Shown one piece after another: positions 12,391 through 23,824 of a stretch of DNA of 64,000 bases. A program made the position numbers and the translations under genes. Positions within the stretch are counted from its first letter, which is position 1. Every line of letters begins with the position of its first letter. Under the pieces are notes generated by a model. It was not told the origin of the DNA and did not search any database. It was given only the letters and a program-made list of their open reading frames with translations. The DNA is taken from assembly GCA_032622095.1 (NCBI GenBank), contig CP136069.1, forward strand, positions 64,154,819 through 64,218,818, written 5' to 3'. Source of the DNA: Siphonodentalium dalli. Its lineage: Eukaryota; Mollusca; Scaphopoda; Gadilida; Siphonodentaliidae.

Positions 12391-13014
12391 ATGGGGCCCT
12401 TTTCAGGTGATGAGGAAGGTGCCTGAGAACCCAGTAATTTATAATTATATGGCCTTGGCATTAGTTTACACTTATACATATTGTACCTCAACATGGTTTT
12501 CTTTCTCGACGGTCGAGTTAGCATTCAGGAATGGATTCAGTCGAAGGATAGCGTCAAGTTCAATCTGAAAGTAAATTGTTCATAATTAATACATACAGTG
12601 ACTTTATAGTTAAGGCCTAAAAAAATATGACGTTTTCGGTAACTTAGGGAATAAAAAATTAGGGGTCGGTGGGCTAGTTTCCAAGGAAAAGACTTAATAA
12701 AAGCTTTCAGGTTTGTTGCCGTATCCCCGTTTTTGAACATATGTGTTGTAAAATTATGTCAATTTGTTTGTATGTGTTCAATGGGCTTATTCTCACTTTG
12801 CCGACGAGCCTGCAAAAATATCGCCGGCAAGGTGTGATCGTCGCGCCTATAGTCTGTATTAATTAAATAACAGTTTTCCCGGCTCCCGTTTGCAGTGTTG
12901 TTTTAGCATGCCGCTAAACGAGTTTCACATGCGTCGTCATCAGATGAGCGATTTTCATGTTCACTCAGTGAAATAGTAGTAAACTGTTATTCATATTGAG
13001 CGATCGTATTGAGC

Positions 13015-13020
13015 TATAAA
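13015..13020 (+). promoter_or_regulatory. TATA box of the MULE gene
   Basis: TATAAA sits 50 bp upstream of the ATG at 13070, inside the element, a spacing that fits an RNA polymerase II core promoter driving the transposon gene. Position-based inference. Confidence 0.45.
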
Positions 13021-13069
13021 AACCCAATGTCTCTCCAAAGTTGATCATATTCAATGTTCTATCTTCATC

Positions 13070-13758
13070 ATGGCAAGTTCTCAAGTAAATGTATTCTTCA
13101 TCGCCAACGATCGAGGCAAACACCTGCAGCATGGTCTTCAACGACTTCAAATTCCGCATCAAATCACATCGATCCGAGAATGTCCACTGTGTGTGTTGTA
13201 AGAATGGCTGTGGTGCCACCATCAACACAAAGATCGGTCTTCCAGACACTAAAACAAAAGGCCAACGATTTCAACATCCAGCTTAATTCGACGTGCCATC
13301 GCCTTACCATTTGTCTCCGTTGACCAGTTGAGCGATGCTTGGCTCAATGTACTAGAAGAATGGGAAGAATATATGGAAACAACAGACCGCCCAATCGACG
13401 ACCGTGTGACAAAGTTTTCCGATTATGTGACTATGCAGTGGATTGAAGGTGACGAAGGCCGTACCATGTGGAATCACTATAATACAACCGCCCCCGGACC
13501 ACAAACCACGTCGAATGGTGGCACAGAAAACTTCAAGGTTATATAGCAGCTTCAAAACCAAATATATTCGACATGATCGACCACATTAAAAAAGAACAAG
13601 CCTATACAGAATCGACGATACTTCAACTGACTGTTGGCGGCAGAGTTCAACCACAGATAAGAAAATATCTGGCGGTCAACGCGTCTCTTAGACATTTCAA
13701 GAGAATATTCATGGAAAACGAGATCGACGTTGTAGAATACTTAAGATTCAATCACTAA
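13070..13758 (+). pseudogene. Broken FLYWCH zinc finger / MULE transposase C-terminal gene
   Basis: Three pieces in different frames read as one decayed protein. The start at 13070 gives MASSQVNVFFIANDRGKH; a frameshift then leads to VFNDFKFRIKSH and VHCVCCKNGCGATINT, a FLYWCH-type finger (C-x-C-C-x3-G-C-x-A pattern; the usual WxC position has lost its Trp). After an internal deletion that removes the DDE core, the frame LIRRAIALPFVSVDQLSDAW runs to about 13510, where another frameshift leads to EWWHRKLQGY and PNIFDMIDHIKKEQAYTEST, ending TAA at 13756-13758. The 'W-H-L-N / P-x-x-x-x-I-I-x-K-E-Q' end is typical of FLYWCH-associated MULE proteins. Not functional as it stands. AATAAA-rich sequence near 13855-13867 may serve as a poly(A) site. 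Confidence 0.75.
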
Positions 13759-15104
13759 ATTAGTTCGCCATTGAGCTTTTTGTTAAAGTATTGTCGTGTA
13801 TTTGTTATATGTTTGTTATCTCCTTGTATGTATTTTATTAATTATTTTGCATCAATAAATAAATAAAACATGACATAGATTATTTCCTGACATCAACATT
13901 GAATCAGCACCAAAGGTTCCAAAACTCTCGTTCCCAAATTGACAAATCATTAAAAACCTACAAAAAGAGAGGACAAACCATTAAAACACCAAAAGAAAAT
14001 AGGAATAGACTATAAGCGGCAAATGATTGAAGTAAGGGATTATTGACACCTCGTGCAGGTACCCCCGGAAACAATAGCCGTCGGCAAAGTGAGATGCTCC
14101 CGTTCAATGTTGTGTTTGAAAAAAATATATTGATTACACTAAAAAAAAACATCCCTAAGATAATAAATGGAATAATTAATTCTGAATACATGCCCTTGGC
14201 AGTACAAATGATGTAATAGGACACAATGAGCACAGTATTGTCAGTATTGGAAGGGATAATGAAGCCTTGGTAGTATTTTTAAGAAAAAATTATCATGTTA
14301 TCAACTGCCAATTGAACTGACCCGCAGACACAAGGGCACGCCATATTAAAACATCGACTTCGAGTGTAAATAATGCAGATTGGCCACTGATCTGCTCAGT
14401 TTTACTGCGATAGGAGATCGATATATGCAATTTTTTTGTTTCAGTTTTTAGTAGGAAGAGAGGACTGGAATAAGGGCGGACAGGTTACCATAAAAACTTC
14501 ACAATCTTTTTAGGCCTAATGTTTATATTCATCAATATAGTTCTCTTTTTTGTTTTGCAAAAGAAGACTCAAGTGAGGGTTACATGTACCGTAGTTCATT
14601 TCCAGTGAGTATTCATTGTTTCTCTAATTGATGGTCTGTTTATTCAGATTTGAAGCAAGTAAAACACATAGAAACTTTCCCTCATGAGTTAGTTTTTAAA
14701 AAATTCCTCTATCTTTGGGCCCTCAACATTGACTTGTAGGTTAAATAACTGTTAATTTATCACTAGCAGTATTCATGATAATATTAATATCCATATACAT
14801 TTGTCATTCAAGTTAACAGAAAAGCATGTTTTTTTCACACATTTTAAAATTCTATTTAAAGACATCCATTTCAGAGAACACAATGGTTGAACTACGCACA
14901 AATGTTAACTATTTACTATTTTATTCGGGATGCTTTAATGGCCATACTCTCGAGTACAGAAAAGATTTGTGATTATTGAACACATAAAACAATTACAGCG
15001 CGTGTGTCATCGATTCGTACGCACGTTTGAAGATCTTGTTTAATAATATCTACACTATTTCTGTCACAGGATTTTCTTCGGACCAATCAAAACATCCGAT
15101 ATTA

Positions 15105-15290
15105 GTCCCCTGGGAATCGCTTCTTGTATCAATGATTATGACGTAATTTCTAAAACGATCACCCGAACATGTGGTCATTTGGTTCTATTTCATTCACAGA
15201 ACCCCCCGGAATCGCTCATTGTATCAATGACGTCATTTCTAAAAGGAGCACAGAAGTTCGAACACGTGGTTATTTAGTGCTTCGCATATG
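15105..15290 (+). repeat. Imperfect tandem duplication with CRE-like sites
   Basis: Two diverged units about 97 bp apart, each with GGAATCGCT, TGTATCAATGA, TTTCTAAAA and a GAACAYGTGGT block. Each contains a TGACGTAA or TGACGTCA box that resembles a CREB/ATF site. No gene start is evident nearby. Confidence 0.45.
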
Positions 15291-15364
15291 GTTATTTAGT
15301 GCTGGGCGAGATATGGTGGATTATAAATGAGTATTTAAATAGATTTGGACAAATTTCCACCCTG

Positions 15365-15455
15365 TATGTTTTATAATATTCCGCCCTGTATGTTTATTTA
15401 AAAATTGGGAATATTCCGCCCTGTATGTTTATTCCGCCCTGTATGTTTATTAGGA
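15365..15455 (+). repeat. CCGCCCTGTATGTTTATT short repeats
   Basis: Four nearly exact copies of a CCGCCCTGTATGTTTATT-like unit within about 90 bp. The same unit, with TACTATTATT in place of TATGTTTATT, flanks CAGCCCT copy B at 19397-19462 and 20800-20830, and the left flank of copy A (16361-16371) ends in the same TATGTTTATTA. Confidence 0.6.
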
Positions 15456-16371
15456 ACTCGAGAGTAAACATTACAGCAATGATTCTGCCAACAATAATCA
15501 CTGTACGTAATTAGTTTATAACAATGACGCTGTTTTCTGCCTATATTGATGCTACATTTATGAAAATAACTTATTTTGGCGTGATTCTTTGTTATTCCAT
15601 TTTAAACACTTCAGTGGAGTGTTTCACATCACTTTTATTGTGTGTCATCGCAGAAAAAAGATTTCTCTGAATGCCGTTATCCTCAAAGTAATTGACTAGA
15701 AAAACAGGGTGGTTACTGGTATTATACAGTATCCACAGCGGTAACGAGACGGTCACTGTGGTGGAGTAACATTACCGTGTGGTTATGATACTGCAGTCTA
15801 TTTGCGGGTCGTCACACCAAAAGTTGAAAAAACAATATGTCCAGGAGCCCGGCATGAGGATCTCGTTAAGTTACATAGATATAAGGAGAATCACTGAACT
15901 TAATGTTCATGCCTGCATGTGTAATGCCAATCAATGCGGCATGACACCAGGCGATGGGCGGAGTTAAAAATTTGACAGCTGCAACAATGTCGTCAACTCC
16001 AAAGTTGTGTAAAGTTCATGGAATGCTACACTGTGGGGTACTCAGCTGGAAGATTACAATGAAAACCAATCATTGTCGCATTCACAATAAGTGCACGTGA
16101 TTTTTTAATAACGTGTTTACTGTTGTAATGGTGACATAGCTGTTTGAAATTTTACTTTTAACTGCTTTAAATCCCGGTGTATCACTGTTTTGAAGCGGTA
16201 ACCTTACTGTGGTGTTGGAGGTTACTGCAGTATGTTACCACAGTATTACAGGGGTGACACCACATTATAGTTGGTCAATTACCTTAAGGATAGCTGAAGT
16301 CAATACATTATTTTGAGTAGGGAGGTTTTTTATGGGTTGGTCAGGCCCAGTGGAACAAAGTATGTTTATTA

Positions 16372-17731
16372 CAGCCCTGGCAATTCAGATTTGTTTGCTA
16401 CGGCAGTAGAATGCCGTAGCCAATTTGATGTGCTTCGGCAGTGACTACGGCATTTTTACATCCTGTCAAAAAATGTGGCTTAATTGCTGTTTTGTCAAAA
16501 TTTGCATGACTAATCATAAAACGTTTACAAGAAAATGTGTACTATTTATTTCTTCCCTGGAATATATAAATGGTATATGTAATACCCACTAACAGTAACA
16601 AGAAACACGTCCGTGGGATCGAATGACAATTGAATGACAGAACCTGCCATGCTTCTCAGGGAAATTAAATCATAGTTTCTTGAATGACGTCGCCTCACAA
16701 AGAGTCAACTGCAAGGCTAGTTCTGACCGAATTATGGAATTTGCCATACAGTATTCAAACAGTATAACTGTATTTGATATTTTGTCAAACAAAAAATATT
16801 TAAATTTTTAACTTAATTTGTAACAAACGCAATATGCAGCCGCGCATGCATTGATGAAAATATAGCAAGAATCTAACACAGCCACCAGCGCCGTTACCTT
16901 TGAGAATTAGAGTGGTCTCCCATTGATAACATCTGAATGACTGTCACTGAGTGACTGATTGTTTGAGAAGACCCCGCCTTCCCCCAATTTGAAACGAATC
17001 GGCTCACTCGATTGGTTAAATACAATTGTCTGTCATCGTGATCACTAGACTTTCATGTCAGCAGCTGTCTGACCTATTTCCATCAATCAAACTTGTACTT
17101 CTATAACCACGTGCCCTTGTGTATATTTGTCGACGATGCGACAGTCAATCAAGAGTAACCGACATCACTCATTCAAGTCTTTGACACATTGTGATCAATT
17201 CGCACGTGCGTACTACTTGTTTGCTACACGGTTTCACACATGTTGCCAGACTGGCTCCAATGCTACTCTGTGACTAAAATGTTGTGTATGTATCGAGTGT
17301 AAGTTAACTTTCTTGGAAAGCGCGGGGCACTTTCAAAGAAGGCGACATTGTTGATTATCCGGGATTGTTGGATTGACACAGGGCGGATAATATAACTTGG
17401 ATTCAATTTCGTTTTGAATTTGTCACTTACTTTGAGTTCGCGGTAGGTGTTGGCTATCCGCTCCTTGACTGTTTTAACAGTTATTTCTTTTGTCATGCAT
17501 GAATTTGACCATGGATAAGAGGAAATTCAACTCCCGTTTTTGTAGTTTGACTTTTTATTGTTTTAACACAATTCACTTTCAATCTTTGGAGGAATATTCA
17601 ACTATTTCAACACCATACATGGCAGTGCCGGTTCAGCAATCCGCTACGGCAGTGTACTGCCGTAGTCGGAGCCGTTTACTTCAGCAAATCGCTTCGGCAT
17701 TGCCGAATGCCGTAGCCAAATGCGAGGGCTG
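16372..17731 (+). mobile_element. CAGCCCT element, copy A (1360 bp)
   Basis: It starts CAGCCCTGGCAATTCAG and ends CGAGGGCTG, flanked by the 6-bp repeat TTATTA at 16366-16371 and 17732-17737. Both subterminal regions contain short palindromes of the form CTACGGCA...TGCCGTAG and CTTCGGCA. It is the same element as the one at 19465-20764 in opposite orientation. It contains about 100 bp near 17390-17510 that copy B lacks. A 77-codon minus-strand ORF (17263-17496) spans the extra segment but has no recognisable domain. Superfamily unassigned; a 6-bp duplication fits few known groups. Confidence 0.78.
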
Positions 17732-18074
17732 TTATTATGACCCTTGTAATCGGAATAAAAGAAAGACATTTCTTACCTCTTTGCCTTTAGTTTCTCCTCT
17801 TTCAAACCATTCAACTGTTACCGTGGACGTCTCTTGATTGATTCCGCTGATGACAGCAGAGTGCACTCTCCCTGTAAAATAATGGTACATGTATGTAATA
17901 AGAAGTAACATGATATCATATGATTTAACCTTTTCAGTTGAATTTTGTTTGGGTATGCTTAAGCATGCTATAGCAAATTTAAAAACAAACTGGTTAAAAC
18001 CTTAAGGGCATGTTATAACTCAAAACTATCACCAAGTATTCATAGTAATAATTTTGATGCCCATGAAAAACGTA

Positions 18075-18295
18075 AGATTCCCTGGCACTAAACCTACAAA
18101 ATAAGTCTGTTAAAGAATATAAGAAAAAATTATTAAAATTGTAAAAAATAATAACAAATGATGAAAAATTGTTAGGCCAATGCATTCTCTTATATATGCG
18201 AGGCGACCTATGGTCGACTCGCATATATAAGAGAATGCATTGGCACAGGGTATATGGGTTGATACAAAAATCGGACCTGGCACTGAAAGGGTTAA
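18075..18295. mobile_element. TTAA MITE, GAGTGCC subfamily, left end eroded
   Basis: The right end GGCACTGAAAGGGTTAA (TTAA 18292-18295) is intact; the left TTAACCCTTT tip is missing and the sequence starts at CTGGCACTAAACC. Core hairpin 18175-18243. The same TTAA also starts another CCCTTTCATCAGGGA tip, so two elements may share the target. Confidence 0.65.
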
Positions 18296-18314
18296 CCCTT
18301 TCATCAGGGATCAG

Positions 18315-19200
18315 CCTAGACCAGATTTTCAGGGCGAAATGACTTCGTCCTACTATAAAAATAAGGCGAAGTGGCCGTTCTATAGGGCGAAGTGAGTCTA
18401 CAAAATTTAAATGCCCTTAAATTGATCAGTAGACAGTACTACGACAGGAGTCGCTATAGAACGAAAATAGGAGAGATGTAGCCTAATATGCAATTAAACT
18501 TATGAAACAATGGTTGAAATATGGAGTCTTTATGTTCACTTCACGACCCTAATAACTATTAATAATACCCAAACATAATTGTGAGAGGATAGCAGCATTT
18601 TATATCGTAATTGTGGGAGAATGACAAGATTTTATTTCATATTTTTCGGGTTTTTTAAAATGCCAACACAGTATTTATCAAACCGAAACGAAATCCTGAA
18701 CACTTTTACTGCGCTCTATTAGGAATCCCATTTGAAATTTTAATATGCTTCACAAATGAATTGTTTTAAAATTTCTTCCACCAAACTCCATAGAGGGAGT
18801 GATGAACTGACACACTGTGAGAGCTGTGAGTTGTAATCTTCATTGTAAGGTGTGGTAATTACGGTAATCTAAAAATCACAACAACCAGATTAACACTTAA
18901 GGCCCGACACCTGACGATGTTTTCACAGCTGCCAGTAATCAGACTCCGTTGTCAACATGCTTCCAGATTGGAGCAATACAGATGTTAATTGTTTTATAAC
19001 ACCCTGATAGTGGAGTATTGTGTGCAATCACAGTTGACAGTTGTAAACCAAGTAAAATTTTATCACAAATATTTTGGGGCATTTTGCCGATTTTCGTCAG
19101 TCAACTTTGGAATTTTCAGGGCGACTTGAACTTCGCCCGACTGCAAAAATAAGGCGAAGCGGACGGCGCTAGGGCGACTTTGTCACCCTCTCGTGTGGTC
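18315..19200 (+). repeat. Direct repeat pair with TTTTCAGGGCGA
   Basis: A 75-bp unit (TTTTCAGGGCGAAATGACTT ... AAAAATAAGGCGAAGTGGCC ... TAGGGCGAAGT) at 18326 recurs, diverged, at 19117 (TTTTCAGGGCGACTTGAACT ... AAAAATAAGGCGAAGCGGAC). It may mark the two ends of a 0.87-kb element; no protein recognised between them. Confidence 0.45.
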
Positions 19201-19464
19201 CCTGGCAACACTTTGTCAGAAAACAAGTGACGGCTTTGAATTGGTTGAGGGTGACCGGAGAATATTGTAGCTGTATTCTCACATTTGCCAGACCTGGTAA
19301 TACGAAAAATTTATTTGAATGAAATGATAGAGATAATAGTGCACAAGAAATCTCAGTACGAGTGTGACAATACTCAGTGGAAAACCCCGGCGTTATCACC
19401 CTGTACTATTATTCCGCCCTGTACTATTATTAATTTTGTCCTCATTTTCCGCCCTGTACTATTA

Positions 19465-20764
19465 CAGCCCTCACATTTGGCTACGGCATTCGGCAATGCC
19501 GAAGCGATTTGCTGAAGTAAATGGCTCCGACTACGGCAGTACACTACCGTAGCGGATTGCTGATCCAGCACTGACATGCACGGTGTTGAACTAGTTGAAT
19601 ATTCCTCCAAATATTGAAAGTGAATAGTGTTAAAACAATAAAAAATCAAATTACAAAAACGGGAGTTGAATTTCTCTTATCCATGGTCAAATTCGGAGAT
19701 AATAAAGAATTGATTGATTTAATTGCCAATCCAACAATCCCAGATAATTGACAATGTCGGCTTCTTTGAAGTTGGCATCGCTTTCCAAGAAAGTTACACT
19801 CGATACACAACATTTTAGTCACGGAGTAGCATTGGAGGCAGTCTGGCTACATGTGTGAAACCGTGTAGCAAACAAGTAGTACGCACGTGCGATTTGATCA
19901 CAATGTGTCAAAGACTTGAATGAGTGATGTCGGTTATGCTTGATGACTGTGTCGCATTGTCGACAGATATACACAAGGGCACGTGGTTACATAATTACAA
20001 CAGAGTTTGATTGATGGAAATAGGTCAGCCAGCTGCTGACCTGAAAATCAGTGCAGAAATCTAGTGATCACGATGACAGACAATTGTATTTAACCAATCG
20101 AGTGAGCTGATTTGTTTCAAATTGGACGAAGGCGGGTTCTTCACAAACATTCAGTCACTCAGTGACAGTCATTTAGATATTATCAATGGGAGACCACTCT
20201 AATTCTCAAAGGTGACGGCGCTGGTGGCCGTGTTAGATTCTTGCTTTATTTTCATCAATGTACGCAAGGCTGCATATTGCGTTTGTTACAAATTAAGGTT
20301 AAAAATTTAAATATTTTTTGTTTGACAATTTGACAAATATCAAATACAGTTAATGAGTTATGCTGTTTGAATACTGTACCGGTAATGGAAATTCCATAAT
20401 TCGGTGAGAACTAGCCTTGCAGTTGACTCATTGTGAGGCGACGTCATTCAAGAAACTATGATTTAATTTCCCCCAAGAGGCATGGCAGGTTCTGTCATTC
20501 AATAGTCATTCGATTCTGCGGCCGTGGTTCTGGTTACAGTTAGTGGGTAATACATATACAATTTATATATTCCAGTGAAGAAATATGTAGTACACATCTT
20601 CTTGTATTGAACTTGTAAACGTTTTATGATTATTCATGCAAATTTTGACAGAACAGCAATTGATCCACATTTTTTGACACTTTGTAAAAATGCCGTAGTC
20701 ACTGCCGAAGCACATCAACTTGGCTACGGCATTCGTAGCAAACAAATCTGAATTGCCAGGGCTG
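19465..20764 (-). mobile_element. CAGCCCT element, copy B (1300 bp, inverted)
   Basis: An inverted copy of 16372-17731, flanked by CTATTA at 19459-19464 and 20765-20770. It is inserted in a block of CCGCCCTGTACTATTATT repeats (19397-19462 and 20775-20830). No coding potential for a transposase, so it would depend on an enzyme made elsewhere. Confidence 0.78.
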
Positions 20765-21386
20765 CTATTAAGTATTATTAATTTTGTCCCCATTTTCCGC
20801 ACTGTACTATTCCGCCCTGTACTATTATTTGGCACACAAGAGTACTAATAATGAAATATATTAGTAGTACTGTCGGGTCTATGTAAAGGCAACACAACAG
20901 CTAAGAATTGTCAGAGACTGGTGAGAGTTTGTACATTAGAACTTTTCATCTTTTGACTCATAATTTGAGTGCACTTTTGCAACGAAATTGGGTGACACAA
21001 ATGAGGACAGTACACACATTGGAGACGCCTAAAAATGTCAGTTGTATGAAAAAATATTGCAATTGGATGCCCTGTAATTTCTACCAATGTAATTTTTTAA
21101 TTAAGAAAGGGGAATCATCAGTATAAAATAGTATTGATGTTAGCAACGGTCAAAATGAGTCACATAAATTTTGTTCCGACAAGTTCTGCGTAAAAGTGAT
21201 TTTGATCTCGCAAAACATTCACATACCATCAGTACGTTGGATGTCAACATTGACACCTGCTCTGAGAGCCATACTAAATCGATGTCTATCTGAATTAAAT
21301 TCTATTTGGCCCCTTTATAGCCTCATTTGTAGGCGGTTTATTTTCCAATTTTTGCAATGTTTTGGCCGTTGTGAATTTCGTATCCA

Positions 21387-21398
21387 TGCGCATGCGCG
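21387..21398. promoter_or_regulatory. NRF-1-like palindrome TGCGCATGCGCG
   Basis: Matches the nuclear respiratory factor 1 consensus (YGCGCAYGCGCR). It lies about 100 bp upstream of the virus-like exon of copy 1. No transcript start is otherwise evident, so this may be chance or the relic of a promoter. Confidence 0.3.
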
Positions 21399-21494
21399 AG
21401 TTGTCAATGAACACAGTTTCCGGAGTCGGAAATACAGATGCGCAAATCGATCAAATGTTTGGTGGCCTTATGCTCCACAAATAAAAACTAGCTG

Positions 21495-21695
21495 AAACAG
21501 ACTCCCGACGATGAAGAAACTCTAGAAGATCTGATTAACAAGGACAGAAGAGAACGAAAAGAACAACTACAACGATATAAAGAAGATCAACAAAAGCTGG
21601 TCCAACAACTCATACAACAATATCGACCACAACAACAGTCATCTTCATCTTCAGGAGAAAAGCCACCAAAGAAAAAGAAACACAAAAAGAGATAA
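21495..21695 (+). pseudogene. Virus-like module, copy 1: terminal coding exon with polylysine C-terminus
   Basis: Open from 21495 to TAA at 21693-21695. An acceptor-like AAACAG precedes 21501. The encoded piece begins TPDDEETLEDLINKDRRER, continues as a Gln/charged helix (KLVQQLIQQYRPQQQ), then SSSSS, and ends PPKKKKHKKR. It is followed by AATAAA (21743-21748) and a GC-rich palindrome. The same order (acidic/helical stretch, Ser-rich linker, polylysine end, poly(A) signal, GC-rich hairpin) recurs at 23.9-24.5 kb. The layout recalls the 3' ends of small circular ssDNA viruses such as anelloviruses, but I recognise no homology and claim none. The 5' portion is missing or unrecognisable. Confidence 0.5.
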
Positions 21696-21742
21696 TTTTG
21701 ATCTTATAAAAATGCTCTTTTGTTTTGTTTTGAGATCTTTAA

Positions 21743-21748
21743 AATAAA
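21743..21748 (+). terminator. Poly(A) signal AATAAA of virus-like copy 1
   Basis: AATAAA lies 48 bp after the stop of the polylysine ORF and about 14 bp before the GC-rich palindrome begins. Confidence 0.5.
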
Positions 21749-21761
21749 GCTGCAAAAATGG

Positions 21762-21979
21762 GGGGTGAAGGAATAGACCCTTTCGGTCTATTAGACCATC
21801 CCGGGGCTAGCCCCACAAATCACATTCCCTGCTCCCGTCGGGCAAAGACCAGCAGCCCACCGTCGATGCCACATGCAGACATCACCACCACCGCCAGTAG
21901 AAACAGGGATGCAGGGGATGTGATTGGGGGGGGGGGTACCCCGGGATGGTCGAATAGACCGAGAGGTCTATTCCTTCCC
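21762..21979. repeat. GC-rich ~218-bp palindrome (terminal-hairpin-like), copy 1
   Basis: The left arm (21762-21832) and right arm (21911-21979) are inverted. Each arm tip is itself a small hairpin: GGAATAGACC-CTTTC-GGTCTATT on the left, AATAGACC-GAGA-GGTCTATT on the right, each next to an ATCCCGGGG-type block, then CACATTCCCTGC paired with GCAGGGGATGTG. The central 78 bases are GC-rich and not obviously paired. Nested hairpins inside a larger palindrome resemble viral telomeres or replication origins more than the MITEs elsewhere in this window. Confidence 0.65.
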
Positions 21980-21987
21980 ATATAAAA

Positions 21988-23037
21988 CAAAGAGACTCAC
22001 TATTAAATAAATTCAGGAAATCCAAAGATTTGGCTATTTTTGACTCCTACAAAACACTCAGAAACAAAGTCCAACACCTTGTTAACGATGCTAAACTGTC
22101 ACATTTCAGAAATAAAATTGAGGAAAACAAAAACAACCCAAAAAACCTTTGGAAATCTCTTCAGAAACTTGGTACTCCTTAAAAAAAGGGCGCAAAGACA
22201 AATAATAATGTAGGTCTAAAAATAGATGATGAAGTCTGTTTCAACAAACAGAGACTTATAGCTAAAGACTTTAACCTCTTTTTCTGTAGTATAGCTAGTA
22301 ACCTGGTTGCGAAACTTCCAAAAGCACCTGGTATATTTTGTAAAGAATCCATTATCAGATTCTATAAAGAGAAAATAGGATCAAAACAATTTCACATTTC
22401 GGTAATATCGGATTCTGAAGTTTTGGAATTACTACAGAATTTAAGTCCATCCAAGGCCACCGGACCTGACGTCATTCCTGCAAGATTTCTAAGAGATGGT
22501 TTTTTGTACAGAAAAGCAAACTATCTGAATGAAAAATGCAGAAAACTTCTAATTAATGCTCTTATTCAATGTCATTTTGACTACTCAAGTGGTTTTTGGT
22601 TCTCTAGTCTGACAGTAAAAACCAAAAAGCGTCTTCAAGCATCTCAAAACAGACTTGTCAGATTTATCATGAAACTAGATCGCATGACTCATATTGGTTA
22701 TAATGAATTTAAACATGTTAAATGGCTTCCAGTGAGTGATAGGGTAGACTTCAGAAAAATACTGATGGTACTAAAAATCTCGGAAAAGAAAGCTCCAGCA
22801 TATCTAGATAATAATTTTATATTAGCTAGTACTCATTGTACATATGTAACTCGACCAGGGACCCTGAAATACTCATTACCCTCTGTAAAATCCAAGGGCA
22901 TCCACAGTTTCTATTATACAGGAGCGAAACTGTGGAATGGTCTAGATAAAGTATACCATACTCGTGCCCCTTTTGATCTCAAACACTGGAAATTTTGCAT
23001 TAAACAACACCTACTAGAGAAATTGATGAAAAGATAA
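21988..23037 (+). pseudogene. LINE ORF2 remnant: pre-RT, start of RT, then C-terminal region
   Basis: One frame from 21988 to TAA at 23035-23037, broken by a TAA at 22180-22182. The first part (RDSLLNKFRKSKD, NPKNLWKSLQKLG) is the usual region before reverse transcriptase. LSPSKATGPDVIPARFLRDG is the first RT block. It is then fused by deletion to FLYRKANYLNEKCRKLLINA and a C-terminal region ending LWNGLDKVYHTRAPF and KQHLLEKLMKR, so the catalytic YxDD core is absent. It cannot encode an active enzyme. Confidence 0.85.
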
Positions 23038-23824
23038 GAAAATCCATTTGCCTTTTACTAGGAACAATCTATTTTATCATCTTTTAACTAGAATTTCCTC
23101 AATACAGCAGTTCAATTTATATTGTAATGTACGATGACAGTATTTGGCCAGTTGCATATATTGTTACTGCTGCCTGTATTTCGGGTTTCCATCTTTCGGT
23201 CATGGACAGACCAGTCCAAAGCCGGCCATACATGGCAGTGGTACGCAGGTGGCGAAGGGCTGTTGAAGTTACTTTACTTACGTATTGACTTATTTTATTA
23301 GCTTTTCCTCTCCATATAAGTCTCGTTCTGAAATGGCTTTTATTTAATTTATATTTTAAATACTTTTATACATTGTGCTCCGAAGTTTCGAACTTCACTC
23401 ACTGCCCATGTGCCGAAAGCCACCAGGGACCGCAATGGAATTAAGTTCTCATTTAGAGAACTTTTTGCGTTATCCCTGATGGTCTCAGGTCACATGAGTA
23501 TTTCTATTTTTATACAGATTTCTGCCACATAATTTACCTTATATTCTGACGGCAACCTCTATAAAATAAAACGAATTAATTCTTGAGAAAATTGATATAT
23601 CCTCTTACGGTATATATCAGTTATTTACACAGTCTGAACTTTAACTGTCTCATCAGAACCCAACATATAACATATTTATATTTAATATAAACTATTATAA
23701 TTATAATATGTATATACTGTTGTGTATTATATTGATTCAACTTGTAAACATACCCATAATATGTATTCATGTACACATGTATAACCTGAACTATCAAAAT
23801 AAAATCTAATCTAATCTAATCTAA
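21988..23824 (+). mobile_element. Non-LTR retrotransposon (Jockey/CR1-like), internally deleted
   Basis: 5'-truncated LINE. It ends with AATAAA followed by four to five AATCT units (23798-23824), the simple-repeat tail typical of some LINE clades. It lies directly after the palindrome of virus-like copy 1 and just before virus-like copy 2, so it may have inserted between two parts of one locus. I could not identify a target duplication. Confidence 0.8.

Larger units (their letters stand above)
12783..14101. mobile_element. Mutator-like (MULE) DNA transposon, degraded
   Basis: Perfect 16-bp inverted ends TCTCACTTTGCCGACG lie at 12791-12806 and, inverted, at 14079-14094; a few outer bases also pair (GGG at the tips). 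The direct repeat GTTCAATG at 12776-12783 and 14102-14109 is a plausible 7-8 bp target duplication. The interior carries a TATA box, a start codon and a broken FLYWCH plus transposase-C-terminus gene. At about 1.3 kb the element has lost the catalytic core and would be non-autonomous. Confidence 0.8.

Noticed and set aside
17490-17837. 115-codon plus-strand ORF at the end of CAGCCCT copy A
   Set aside because: It runs through the subterminal palindromes and across the element boundary, and its inverted counterpart in copy B is not conserved as coding.
21196-21495. 99-codon ORF just upstream of virus-like copy 1, considered as its upstream coding part
   Set aside because: Different frame, no similarity to copy 2's upstream part, no viral motif.
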